Made by a program: the position numbers and the translations under genes. From Ettlia oleoabundans (taxonomy: Eukaryota; Chlorophyta; Chlorophyceae; Chlamydomonadales), in the NCBI GenBank assembly GCA_019693395.1, contig JAAMXP010001005.1, forward strand, positions 1-30,347: a stretch of 30,347 nucleotides of DNA, written 5' to 3'. Below the pieces are notes generated by a model that worked only from the letters and a program-made list of their open reading frames with translations, ran no database searches and had not been told where the DNA came from. The first letter of the stretch is position 1. Every line of letters starts with the position of its first letter. Positions 19,455 to 30,347 of the stretch are shown in pieces.

Positions 19455-22400
19455 ATGTTCACATTGCATGCTGAGGCACTGCAGTTACCCCTCCCTCTGC
19501 TCCGCAGCAAGATGGTGGAGCTATCACAGGCGTTGTCCCGCCTTAACACCAACTTACCTGGCAGGAGTGAGAACTTTTTCTCCAATTTGTCAACACGCAG
19601 CTCGATGCTGCTTACGAGGCCCATCGCTTGCGGCGAGCTGGGTCAGTGCGGGTGCAGCGCAATAATGCGTTCCGCATTGCCCAGGGGCCGCTGCAGCTCA
19701 TCTTTCGAGCAGGCGTTGCACAGCTGGCTGCACTGGCAGAGGCTACTCTGCACGTAAGTGTAGTGCCAGAGATGCATAAGTTTGCCAACAAACAGTTGCA
19801 AACGGTGCGCGCCAGGTTGTGGTGGCTGCAAATGGAAGAGGCGTTTGTCGCAGCCGTCAGCAACCCGCAAGCGGCAATCAACTGGCTGGCTCAAGCCACA
19901 CTGGCATTCAGTTTTGGCGTGCGACCGGGTGGGTATTGCAACTGCTGTTCCACAATATGGCTAGCATGGGACACATGGCTTTGCGCCACACTTTTATCTG
20001 GACTGATTGTCGGAGCAGCAGGGTGGCAGTTGTGGCGAGATTTTGCCTCACATATGAGCCATATGTTCCATCTCCTGCTGCTTTCATTCTGCAGGTGAGG
20101 GCCTTGATAGCTGGCTCACTCCTCAGTATGTGCGCGTAGCGTACCTACTGCTAGCCTCCAGGCGATGCCAGCGTCACGCAGCCGCAGCCGCCACGCACCC
20201 CACGCTGCCTCTGGCAGCAACACGCTTGCTGCGCTGCGCTGCTTGCCCAGCATCACAGTCAGCCTTCAAAGCCATCACCATCTGCCTCCTCAACAAACAT
20301 GGCAGCTGGTAGCGCTAGGGGGAGTGGCAGCAGCGGTGTGATTGCCAGCAGCGGTATGGGTGGAGGCGAGATGAGGGGCCAGCACATCCTCAGGAGCGAC
20401 AGAACACGGCTGCTGCTTGCTGCTCGGGATTTAGGAGGCGCACTCACGGGCACAGCATTGCTGCCCGCACTGGCAGCAGTTGCCAGCCAGCCAGAGGCAG
20501 CTGTGGTGGTGCAGCATGCTGCGCACGCCTTGGGTGGCTGGGTGGCTGGGTGGCTGTTTAACGGCAGACGACAGCGAGGCGAGGCTGCTGCAGACAGCAC
20601 AGGACTGTCTGTTGCAGGTGGTCGGGAGGCTTGCTTCGGCTCATTGCTACCCAGAGCGCAAGCCAACAGAGCTAGCTTGCTTAGTTGCTGTTGACAGTAG
20701 CAGCAGCAGCAGCAGCGGGGCAGGCAGCCATAGCTGCAGCGGAAGTTCGTCCAGCACTCCCTGCAGCAGCAGCAGCACAGGTGGCAGTAGCGCAGAGGGC
20801 CTGGCTGCTGACGAGGCCTGGCAGGCAGTTGCCTGGAATGTTATGGTAGCGGCACCGCATATGTTGCGTATTCTGCAGGCGGTACCAGCTGCTGAATACC
20901 CAGCAATTATTCCAAGCACGTGCGGGTATATTGCCTGCACTGTGCAGCTCATCGGGGAAGTCACAACTGTGGACAGCAACCAGCATCTAGCAGAGTGGGC
21001 AACGTCCGCGGATGCCTCTCTGCGCTTGCTGCCGCAGCTGTCCCAGGTGGTTAGTGCAGCGCAGCAGCAAGTGGCCACACAGCAGGGCCAGCAGCAGCAG
21101 CAGCAGTGCAGCGTGCAGGAGGGGCAGCTGCAGAAGAAAGCTGCTTTGGTACTGGCAGGTGCCTTAGTGGCCTACGTGTGGCGGATGCATTCATTGCCTT
21201 GGATAGCAGCCCAATGCAAACTCTGCGAGGCCGACAATGGGCTGCTGCATGAGCAGCTGCCTGAAAGTCTGGCAAGTCAGCTGTGCGGCTTCATTCTCGC
21301 ATCTGCCGCATGGTGCATCGCACTGCTTAGAGCTGATGCAACAGCTGTGTCTAGCGGGCTGGACTGAGCTGAGAAGTATTGTCAGAGTTGGAGGTAGCGG
21401 CAGCAACAGCCTGCGGAGGTCAGGGGCCAGCACTTGGGAATATCGTGGGTTCTAACACTGCATGCCCTGTCAGGTAAGGTTGTATCTATGTGCCTTGGAC
21501 TATGAATGCTTGTCAGGGCCAGTCTTTGTCTGTATGTTGCCTGACTGTGAAAGCTACGCTCTGTTCGTGAAACGCACATCATGGCTTGTGACTGTTCGCC
21601 CCGCCTGCTTGCAGTGCACGGCAGCTGCACGCCCTTCAAGCAGCCACCACTTGACGAAGGCTTGGCCAAGCAGCTGCGCCGCTTGCACATCCGCAGCTGT
21701 CGCATGGTGCACTGGCTGCTGACACGCCAGTCGCATTTGGTGCAGAGAATGCAGCCTGGAGACTGGGGCAGGCTGTTGCATCACCTGAATCAGCTGGCAA
21801 TACTAGCGTGGGGCAGTGTGGAGGCAGCAGCCAGCGGTGAAGCCAGGACAAGCGCCTCTGCCGACAGTAGGTGCGTGTGCACATGGCATTATCATGTCCT
21901 GGCATGCTTGAGCTGGCGCCACCTTGACTTGGTTCCATGCCACCTACAATTCAAAGGTCTGCCCGCCTGCTGGTTGCAGCTCACTTGATTTGCGCCATGC
22001 GAAAGCGGCTGCGGCAGCGCATTGAACGACAATTCAGGCGGTGCAGCTGGCAACAAGTGCGGGTGCTGACATTGCTGTCCGCAGCCTCCTCCTTTCGACG
22101 CATTTTTGGCGGTTGGGCTGGCCTGCTGTAAAGTAACAATTCCTCGAAAGGCTGCCGAACCTTATGGGAGCAAGTTATCCGTTGTTGAGCTTGGTGCAGC
22201 TTGTGACTTTTCCAGCCTGTGGAAAAGTTGCCCCAACGAGTTCTGAATACTCTTGCCTCTTTCATCTACCTATCTTCACAACTACTTTGCACAACATGTT
22301 GCGTAGTGCTGGTTCCCTACCCAATCAATGCTTCTTAAGCTGCCAATCTCGTTGCAGTGCAGATGATTGATTTTGAGGAGAAAGAAGGAGGTGAAGGCGC

Positions 22401-23346
22401 AGTTGTGCATCTGTGTTGGTGAAGTAGCACGGGTGCAGCCAAAGGCCAGCATCAGTCTCATACGGGCGGGCATGCTGGCAATGTTGTGGGTGCCTACACG
22501 ATGTGGGCCTTTGCAATACAGATCGAACTGAAGCGTGGATGTTCCTGGGGCAGAAACGCCTTAAAATGGCATTGCGATTTCAGGACCCATTGATGCAGCC
22601 GATTTAGTCATGTTGGATCTTTGCGATGCTTTCTGCAGGCCAAGGACTCCTTTCAAGCATGCCGTCATCTGGTTGATGGAGTGGTGCAAGCAGCTGGCGA
22701 GCTGCAGCAGGGTATTGCCGCCGACAGCGGATACAGCAGCAGCACGTCTGAAGCTGCCGGGCCTGAGAATGGGCAAAGTAAATCTGCAGTTCCAGCACAG
22801 CAGCTGCTGCAACGGCTGATGGCTGCGGTAGATGCACTGCGCTCCCAGGAGGAAGCTTCCCTAGGCATGTTCAGGGTCAGCGGTGGTCTGCAGCTACTGA
22901 GGGAGATTGCGTTGCTGTGGCAGCGGCAGGTGCAGCCTGCTCTTGAGCTGGCAAACCTGGTGTAAGAAGGCTGGCAGCTGATGGGGCAGGCAGGAAAGGA
23001 CCGGCTGGAGCTGGCCCAAGCAGCGGTCACACGCAGCTGTGCCTACCTGGTCTGCAGCAACCTGGTTGCTGAGGGTGGACCTTCTGCCGGTGAAGGAGCA
23101 GGTAGCAAGAAATGCTTGGGTTGCCGGGTGGTGTGGTACTGTGGCACGTCATGCTCGCATGCTGACTGGCGAGCTGGCGGGCACAGGCGGGTGTGTCAAG
23201 CCCTGGTGGCTGAGCGGGAAACGGCTCGGCAGGGGATGCGTGCTGGTAGTCCAACAAGGTTGATATCAAATTGCAGCGCTTGTAATGGAAGGGATGCAGC
23301 CCAGGACATGGAAAGAGAGGCAGGCTGCGCTGCAGTTGTTCCATGA
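19455..23346 (+). CDS. MYND-type zinc-finger protein (exon model tentative)
   Basis: MYND fingers bind proline-rich partners; the function of this alga-type family is unknown to me. The finger is at the C-terminus, about 23038-23190: C-x4-C (CAYLVC), then CLGC, YCGTSC and HADWRAGGHRRVC, a full ligand set. Upstream is a long helical region with poly-Ser (near 20692-20790) and a Gln run (near 21087-21105). A threadable model is 19455-19514, 19601-19928, 20095-20129, 20251-20541, 20618-21346, 21404-21473, 21615-21836, 21980-22111, 22584-22711, 22801-22929, 22990-23346: 2481 nt, 826 aa. All borders are GT-AG and phases agree. The first exon, the stretch 21837-22800 and the last intron are least secure. 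Without the 60-nt intron 22930-22989, an in-frame TAA (22963-22965) interrupts otherwise coding-like sequence. The finger is certain; exon detail is not, and decay to a pseudogene is possible. Confidence 0.6.
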
Positions 23347-23449
23347 TCTTTCTTTTCTATTCTTGCAAGGTGAAACTGTCAAACTGTTCGCGTATCACGA
23401 TCTACCTTGTGGTACTTGCCTAAAAATAGTTCCGTTGTAGCGCAAACAC

Positions 23450-26400
23450 ATGGATCACGAGGAACCCAGCTCCCTGCATGCGGCCGTGGCCGCCTGGCTT
23501 GGGACGCAGCAGTTGCAGCAACACAGCGAAGGCTGCCTGCTGCTTCTCGTGGACGTAGTGCATCTGGCATGCAGCCAGCAGCACGCAGAAGTAGTAAAAG
23601 CGTTGCTGACCGAACCCGGTGCGCGCCAAGGCTTTGCAGGGCTGCAGTGGCAGACAAAACCCAAGCACTTCCGAAATGCAGACGTCCAGGTGCCATACCT
23701 TTTTTGCATCGCTCATGACGGGTCTGCATTGCTGCAGAGTTTGTTCGTCAAACAGCCATCCACGTGCTGGAGCAGGCTGAGGAGTTGCCTGCCAGCCACC
23801 GCCTATGGCTGCGCCCACGCCAGCTGATGGCAGCAGCTGAGCTGAGCGTGCCAGAAGCGCTGGAATGCATGCGCTGCGCCCCAGGCGCTCTGTTCTCCTG
23901 CCACGGCGTCTGCGTCGCGACCACTGCCATCTTCCAGCAGCCTGCAGTGCGCTCTTTCCAATGCGTCTCCTGCTCCAAGGTCTGCATGCTCCGCAGTGCA
24001 GCACCACCACCAGCCTGCTGCGGTGGGGCATTGAGGGAAGTGGAGAAGGCACGGGTCATGGTGAAGGTGGGTGCTGGCAGCGCAACAGCTTTGCAGCGGT
24101 GTCGCTCAACCCGGCGCTGTGAGTGGATGCTGCTGCTGTCACCTCAAGTGTCATCTCGGTTGCCATTGCTTACCGCTCCGCCAGCTGCATAATCATGATG
24201 CCAAGCTCATGATACTGCACCACTCCACTGTGCAGGGCCAAGTGGTCTACTTGAGCTCGGATGCGGCTCTGCGGGCTGGACCATCCGTCCAGCTGGGTGC
24301 TGCGCTGGTGGCGGTGCATTTGGCTGACGACCTCTGCGGTCAAGTGTGCATTGGTGATCGAGTGTTGGCCACCGGCTGCGGCCGCTTCTTTGGCGGAGGT
24401 GGCGGCATGGTAGGGCCGCAGGCGGGGCAAGTGCCGCTCACCTTGAGCTTCAAGGTGAGGTACAGCATTAGAGAAATGTGCTGTGAAGTAGTTCATTTGC
24501 TTGTCTTGTGTTCGGCTGGCGGAAGTTTGGCTGGCGCCATGACCGATGCTGATGCAGGATGTTCTTGAAGCTGCTGGTCTTACGGCTTAACCTGCTGTCT
24601 TGCTCCTTCCCGTACCTTGCCGTCCAGATGGAGGCCTGTAATGTGCAGGTTCTGCGGCCCACCCTGCTTACCCCGGCGAGCGAGCTGGGTGCTGACGCTG
24701 TGCGCCACCTGGCTGCCATGGCTGCTGGTGGACTGGATGCCATCCTGCAAGTGTTGAATGTTGCACTGCCAGTAGCAGCCAGCGCGTTGCTCAAGATGGC
24801 ATTGCTGCTCAGTGCTGCGGCAACTGGGACGGGGCGTACCCAGCTAGATAGGAGGCTGGAGGAGGACCCAGAGCCGCAGTCAATGCTGCGCCGTCGGGTG
24901 GCTTCCAGCAGGAACCAGGTGGGGCCTTGCAGCAGGCAGCTTCTAAACTACACGCCTTTCATGCTGCCTCTGGTGTAGATCAGCATGCCAGCTGCGTCCA
25001 GTACCCCTTATGCAATGCTGAGGCCCACCATCTCAAGCGCCAGGACACAACACTGCGAGCAGTCTGGGTTCTCTGTTCACCGTGGTGCCCTTTTCTCTAT
25101 GGAGTCAATTGTGGACCCCAGCCAATCCTTACCTTTGCCTTGCACTGCAGGTCAATGTGATGGTGACAGCAGCAGGACCGGAGCCCCACATCCAGCGCTT
25201 TATGGGCGCTATGGCTGCCACGCTGTGCGATCATAGCGTGCGTGCCTCTGCAGCTGACCCCGGGGCCCTGCTTCCCAGCTTGGACGCCAAATATGTGGAG
25301 CCCTCACTGGGGCTGCCTGTGCCTCTGGCTGTGGGTGGTCAACTGGCGGAGGCAGCGCCTGGCGTGCTGCTGCTGTGCTCCTCCAGCCTTGATGCCAAGC
25401 GTGCCATTGGCCTAGGGCAGCATATGGCGGCGGGCGAGGCAGTGCTGAGCACTGGCGGCCCCGAGCTGTGTGTTCCTGTGGGTGCCACCTATTGGACCAT
25501 GATGCACGAGCAGGGTAAGCACAGACTGTCGTGGCGAAGGCACTGTGAGGGCAGAGTAAAAGGAGCAGCATGAGCTGAGAAGCCCAGCTGGATGCCATGC
25601 CATGCCATGCCACTGGCTCCAAGTGTTTGCATTGGCAGCCATTTGTTGAAGCCCCACTTTCAGCCAATCACCTGCTGGCTTGCAGATCTGTCCAAGACAG
25701 GCCGCTGTGGCAGCGGCAGTGCTGGACTATGCCTCACCGAGCGCATCATCAACCGCTTCTCCCTGCCCTTCTTCTGCCAGCACGACCTGCTAGTCGGCGC
25801 CACGGCTGAGACGGAGGATGAAGTGGAGGCGATGATGGACAGCATCCTGCAAGGCAGGGTGGCAGGTGGACGGATGAGGGGGGTGGTGGGTTATGACTGT
25901 GAGTGACCTGGAGGGTGGTTTAGAGTGCCTTGGTTGGCTACTCCGCATGTCTTTGTTGTTGTTTTGAGGTAGGGGATGGACCGCCTGGAGGCCGGTCATG
26001 CCACTTGAACGAGCCGCTGTGCTTGCTGCCCCCCCACAGGCTCGCCAGGGACGTGCAATGTCAAGGAGCAGACAGCAGCCCGCAGCGCACTGCAGCACCA
26101 TGTACAGGCTGCTCAGGCGCAGGCCCAGCCAGTACTGTCAGAGGAGGCAGGGGCGCTGCTGGCTGCCTATTTCCGCCACCTTAGAAGCTACCAGGAAGCC
26201 CAGCAGGGAGTGCTGTCCAGCCTGGCTCGGGTGGCATGTGCCAGCGCACGCCTGCGGCACAGCAGCCGAGCTGAGGTGCTGCCGGATGCGGCGCTGGCGG
26301 TGGCTTTTGTGGAGGAGAAGCTGCTGGCTGCATGTGCCACGCCGCTGTTCTGGCCCAGATGGCGTGAGGAGCTTCAGCGCTGCACCGAGCTGTCAGAGTG

Positions 26401-26485
26401 CCTGCGGGGCCTGCTGGAGGACTGCTGCAAGGGACTTGGAATGTCTGCTGGGGACGAAGCCTGGCTGGGGCAGGCAGAGGAGTGA
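23450..26485 (+). CDS. MCMDC2: MCM domain-containing protein 2-like (degenerate MCM)
   Basis: MCMDC2 and fly mei-217/mei-218 are non-canonical MCM proteins needed for meiotic crossovers. Seven exons, 23450-23618, 23756-24066, 24236-24454, 24628-24918, 25151-25514, 25686-25865 and 26040-26485, sum to 1980 nt (659 aa), close to human MCMDC2 (about 680). The order follows an MCM: an N-terminal helical part; a Cys cluster (C126, C129, C133, then CC at 144-145); an OB-fold segment ending VCIGDRVLATGCGR; a former AAA+ domain with no Walker A lysine (TAAGPEPHIQ in its place) and no Walker B acid pair (PGVLLLCSSSLDAKR); VPVGATYWTMM, like MCMDC2 FPVQCSFWSF; NRFSLPFF in place of the MCM RFDL motif; and the C-terminal helix VLSSLARVACASARLR. 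The exon 6 donor is ambiguous: 25898|GTGAGT would add 11 residues. The gene starts 104 bases after the MYND stop. Confidence 0.78.
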
Positions 26486-26857
26486 AGCTACCCAGGAGCT
26501 GCATAGGCCTTCAGTAGCCGGCATACCGTGCTTGGCCCGTCACGGCGGCAGTGCAAACACGATATAACTGAACTGGCTGTTTGCATGTAGATCCATTACC
26601 ACACCTACCAAACATTGGCATACTGAGTGCTTCTGGCTGAAATAACCAAAGTTTGGCCTACGCTTCCCTTTGCACCGGCATGGATAGGAGGGGCAGCGGC
26701 AGCCGCCCTGCCAGCTCAGCACAAAGTTGGGGGTCCTTTTTCGCCAACCGCTGCGCCGTCAAGCCGCTTTGATCGCTTTCCGATATCATCACTCAGCCAA
26801 GCGGCCACACAGAGTCTCTGCACCTCTCCGCCCAACTCGCCGGAACCCTCTCTAGGC
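26486..26857. promoter_or_regulatory. MCMDC2-like 3' region and ferritin promoter
   Basis: These 372 bases lie between the MCMDC2-like stop and the ferritin ATG. I see no conserved coding frame and no element that I can identify as an iron-responsive promoter box. Confidence 0.4.
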
Positions 26858-29731
26858 ATGCAGGCAGCTAGCACGCGCGCGGGGCCTAGCACCCTGCGCC
26901 AATCCATAGGCAGGGTGTCGGCACGCTCTGGGCGCCGGCGCTGCGTGGCTGTGAAGGCCACCAAGGGCAAGGACAAGCAAGACACAATTACAGGCGTGGT
27001 CTTCAAACCCTTTGAGGAGGTGCGGCCCAGCGGTTCAGCAGGCATGTCGCTCGCGTTTGGGTGTCGCATCTGGCTGGCCGCGGGGGTTCCGATCCCCCGA
27101 GTCCATGCGACCACTGGAGCCACAGCGACGAGCTCCCAGGGCACGTGTGCTCCTCAGCTAGACGTTCAGAACTGGAAGAGCAATCTTGTCCGGTGAACAA
27201 TGCTCCCCCGTTGCCTGCAGGTGGCGCCGGTGCTAGCGGACACAGCGAAAATGCCCTCTGGCGGCTCCAGCCCTTCATTTGCGCGATCAAAGACCTTCCA
27301 GCCACTGGCGGAGGCTGCCATTAACGAACAGATTAAGTAAGTCAGTTCAGCACGGCAAGGAGGGTCGCAGCTTTGCCACTGAGTGACGGTGGCAGCGGCA
27401 GGGGTGTTGTGCGGCAGGTGCTGCCCAAAATAGTGCCAGCCCAATAAAAGAGCCACAGGCAGGGTGATGGGACCAGGAAGCTCATGCTTTATGCAACTCT
27501 TGAATCCACATTTCAGAGGGGTGTTAGGGTTTTCAACACAGCGGTGACGTGGCAATCCTCTGCAAACCGACCTTGCCCCGGTGATTAATCCTGATGTCGC
27601 CTCCCTTTGCTCCCCATCCCCCTTGTTGCAGCATTGAGTACAAGTGAGTGTCCTGATGGCTGCCTTGGATCCAACAACTTGCTGGGGCGCGACATCTGCT
27701 TGCACGAAGCCTGCTTGCAATCCTTACTTATAGTGGGACTTTGGAGCAGTTGGCACGTCAGTGCAGCATGCTTGCCCTCAATTTATCTGGTTACCTTCAG
27801 CCTCCAGCCTCTCCCCCTCCTTTTTAAATACCATTTTATTTCTTGTCTCCCCCCCGCCTTGCACCACCCACAGCATCTCCTACGTCTACCACTCCATGAG
27901 CTGCTACTTTGACCGTGACACCGTGTCACTGCCCGGCTTTGCGCACTACTTCCGGGACAACAGCCTGGAGGAGCGGGAGCACGCGCAGGTGGGGGGGGGT
28001 TGGGGGTGAGTCGGCCGCTGGCTGGGTTCCTGCTGGTGGGAAGGTGGTGTAGTGTGTGGGTGCAATGGGTGGCTCGCCAACTATCAAGGGAACAAGGGAC
28101 GAAAACGGCTGCCACGGAGTGGCAAGAGTGGTGGCGAAGGCGCAACACAACTGCGGCACAGCAGAGCAGCAAGGGTGGATGTGTGTTGTTTAAGCACCCC
28201 CACCATCACCCCACCCTTCTTGTCCCCCTGCTTGCAGAAGCTGATTGACCTTCAGAACACACGGGGCGGGCGGGTGAAGCTCAACGCCATTGTCATGCCG
28301 GAAACCGAGTTTGACCACCCAGAGAAGGGTGCGCCTGCTGCACTGGCTGGGCCTTTTGAGCCTGCTGGGCCTGTGTTGCCGAAACGAACATTTAAGCAGG
28401 CAGTCAGAACTATTTAAGGCTGAAAGTGTTGAAGGAGACCCCTTCTTTGCTTGTGACTTGAGCCCGGTATAACAATGGCCCAAATGGACCAGTCTGCACC
28501 TGCTGTGCCTCTCTGCTGGGTTCGTAGCGGTTGTCCTCTCCCTTGTTCTTTCTTTTGAGAGGCCCACTTTGTTCCAGCACCAATGTGCACAGCTAGTACC
28601 TGTACCGCCCGTGTCGCAGGCGATGCGCTGTACGCCATGGAGCTGTCCCTCAGCCTGGAGAAGCTCAACTTTGACAAGCTGCTGCACCTGTGGGAGGTGA
28701 GAGATCAATGCCGCTGGTTGTGCGCCTCCTGCTACTGCCTGACTGATGGAGGACGGCCCTGCTGCTGCCTGACCAGGAAATTGCTGCGACCGTTGCTGCT
28801 TGGTCAAGCTGCAGCAGTGGCTCCCTGTCTTGGTAGGGAAGGGTTAGGAAAGAGCCATGGTCCTGCTGCAACCACTCATTGCATGGTCCTGCTGCAGGGT
28901 GCTGTGCCCTAGTTCCTGCGACAGCCCCTTAGTGTTACAGCAGCTGCCGCTAATTATTTGAAAGCCGTCACTGGTGCGCAACAGCTCAATGCCTGCCCAT
29001 TACTGCACCCATGTACCGCTGTACCGCAGGCTGTTGACCAGCATGGCGACCCGCAGCTGACACAGTACGTGGAGGACATGCTGCAGGACCAGGTGCGGTA
29101 CATCTTTGGCTACCGAGGCAGTACAGGTTGTGACTGTCCCCTCAGTTGCAGTTGTGCTGCATGCTCTTGGTGCTCATGACTGGCGTCCGCTACAGAGTGG
29201 TGTGATGAAGTGTTGTAGCGCCCAAGTCACTGGGTGGCTGCGCCCAGATTGCACAGTATGCTGCCGCCCTGAACTCCAAAATATTACCACCACCACTACC
29301 GCCACTGTGACACCAGCGCTACGTCCGCCTTTGGCTTGGTTGCTGTCACAGGTTGAGGACATTAAAAAGGTTGCTGACTACGTGAGCCAGCTGCGGCGTG
29401 TGGGCCTGGGCCACGGTGAGTGGGGCGGGGGCCTTCAGGGGATAACACTGGGTAGGAGGACGACGGAAGGTGAAGGCACGGAATGCCCGACTTGGCAGGC
29501 TGACGCAACGACCAGCTTGGTTAGCTGGTTCCCTTGCCGGGAATGGTTTATGCTGGTTGTTCCATTGGTGCGCTGATACACCACCGCGTCCATTAGGAAT
29601 CAAGCGGCTGGACTTGAACAACTTGACTTCACTCAACACCCATTTGTTCCGCTTCTATCTTCGCAGGTGTGTGGGCGTTTGACCACGAGCTGTACGAGAA
29701 TGAGATTCGGGCGCGCGCCACATCAGCCTAA
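26858..29731 (+). CDS. FER: Plastid ferritin (24-mer iron storage, H-type)
   Basis: Ferritin oxidises Fe(II) and stores it as a mineral core, in plants and algae inside the plastid. Nine exons, 26858-27019, 27221-27336, 27632-27643, 27874-27988, 28238-28328, 28620-28696, 29030-29092, 29352-29415 and 29667-29731, sum to 765 nt (254 aa plus stop). Residues 1 to about 36 are Ser/Arg/Ala-rich, a plausible transit peptide. [12 protein letters not shown] is the extension peptide of plant ferritins. The ferroxidase site is complete by alignment to human H chain: Glu95, Tyr102, Glu130, His133, Glu179 and Gln212. Other landmarks are [36 protein letters not shown] and [19 protein letters not shown]. 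Exon 3 is only 12 nt and carries Glu95. All introns are GT-AG and phases agree. The start is the only ATG that gives a transit peptide in frame. Confidence 0.96.
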
Positions 29732-30347
29732 TCTGTGGCGTGCAGTGCCGCTGAGCTGACAACGCTGCTGAGCTGGCAACGGCGAGTATTGGCTGGCGCT
29801 GAGGGTTTGGCGCTTTAAACGGCATTAATGCCAAGCTGCTGTACCCATTCCGAACAGCGGGTCGCAATCGCCCTCCCTTGCTGATTTGGCTGCGGCTAAC
29901 AACGTCACCATGATATCAGGCGCACCAGCTGTCGCCCACTGGTGCCCCATTGGGTGGCTGATGCATAGCAGGACCCCTGCCATTTGCAGTAACATGTATG
30001 AGGCTGCAGTATCACGTGATGCAGCAGCTTGGCTCCCGCAGCTGGGTGACGACCGCTCGTACATGATGCACACAACCCGACACGACACGAGGAGAGAGCG
30101 TAGTGAGGGAGCGCTGGCATAGTTGGCCGCTGGAATAAACCAAGTAACATACAGGACGATGCAGTGATACGTGTTTCAGATTCCTTCCCCCTTTTCCCCT
30201 TTCAGAAAGACAGCAGGTCGTTGTTGCACCAGCCATGCGCTCCTGACAATTGTATTGCAAATGTGTCCCTTTGCTGCTGCGTCCGCCGTGGCCACCTCAA
30301 TCCTCCCGTTTGAGCTGCCCCGTTTGAATTGACACTCCCTGTAACCC
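29732..30347. other. Downstream of ferritin, no gene seen
   Basis: These 616 bases after the ferritin stop show no recognisable coding frame or RNA gene. TGTAA at 30340-30344 could be a distant poly(A) signal on the plus strand. Confidence 0.5.

Noticed and set aside
19567..19600. 34-nt intron near the start of the MYND gene
   Set aside because: It is very short and gives the wrong phase for the next exon. The 86-nt alternative 19515-19600 keeps the frame.
20534..20567. 34-nt intron ending before the ACGACAGCG stretch in the MYND gene
   Set aside because: A normal-sized 76-nt intron 20542-20617 joins the same two frames without needing an extremely short intron.
27035..27110. tRNA gene suggested by the T-arm-like hairpin in ferritin intron 1
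   Set aside because: The loop lacks the TTCRA pattern, there is too little room for D and anticodon arms, and the acceptor pairs over only five bases.
29195..29276. Second C/D-like pattern in ferritin intron 7 (GTGATGA and CTGA with a GAGT/ACTC pairing)
   Set aside because: The stem is only 4 bp and set three bases from box C. There is no D'/C' pair, and the guide matches no rRNA motif I recall.
1..30347. Transposons, insertion sequences, CRISPR arrays or viral genes
   Set aside because: I found no transposase, reverse transcriptase, terminal repeats, regularly spaced repeats or viral proteins anywhere in the window.

Overview
This window looks like nuclear DNA from a green alga, most likely a trebouxiophyte of the Chlorella type. 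The genes are split by many short spliceosomal introns and encode plant-lineage proteins: plastid ferritin, plastid ribosomal protein uS5c, a SOS1-type Na+/H+ exchanger and a PA-domain signal peptide peptidase. One gene is a helical, low-complexity MYND-finger protein of a kind I recall as abundant in Chlorella relatives. TGTAA motifs near gene ends fit the usual chlorophyte poly(A) signal. The organism call is inference; no marker gene fixes the species. There are 11 Ns at 16418-16428.

Layout, left to right: (1) 33-137 (+), last exon of an unrecognised gene; (2) 623-4622 (-), cytosolic ribosomal protein L3, 11 exons, with a box C/D snoRNA candidate inside intron 8; (3) 5069-5899 (+), V-ATPase subunit G, divergent from RPL3; (4) 6802-8202 (-), plastid ribosomal protein S5; (5) 8404-11270 (+), signal peptide peptidase-like aspartyl protease, divergent from uS5c; (6) 12056-18373 (-), SOS1-type Na+/H+ antiporter, 16 exons; (7) about 19455-23346 (+), MYND-finger protein with an uncertain exon model; (8) 23450-26485 (+), an MCMDC2-like degenerate MCM protein; (9) 26858-29731 (+), plastid ferritin with a 12-nt microexon.

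Exon models were threaded by hand with GT-AG (a few GC-AG) borders, conserved protein motifs and codon phase. For genes 2-6, 8 and 9 the summed exons are a multiple of three and the protein lengths match or nearly match their families, apart from the SOS1-like protein, which ends early. The genes are unrelated housekeeping and transport functions. The exception is the possible coupling of RPL3 with an rRNA-methylation guide RNA, so that one transcript would supply both a ribosomal protein and a modifier of large-subunit rRNA.

The observations most worth checking are the snoRNA in RPL3 intron 8 (8-bp terminal stem, C, D', C' and D boxes, and a 12-nt guide matching a conserved LSU rRNA motif as I remember it), the algal MCMDC2-like gene, the ferritin microexon carrying a ferroxidase glutamate, the SOS1-like protein without its usual cyclic-nucleotide-binding tail, and recurrent GC-AG introns.
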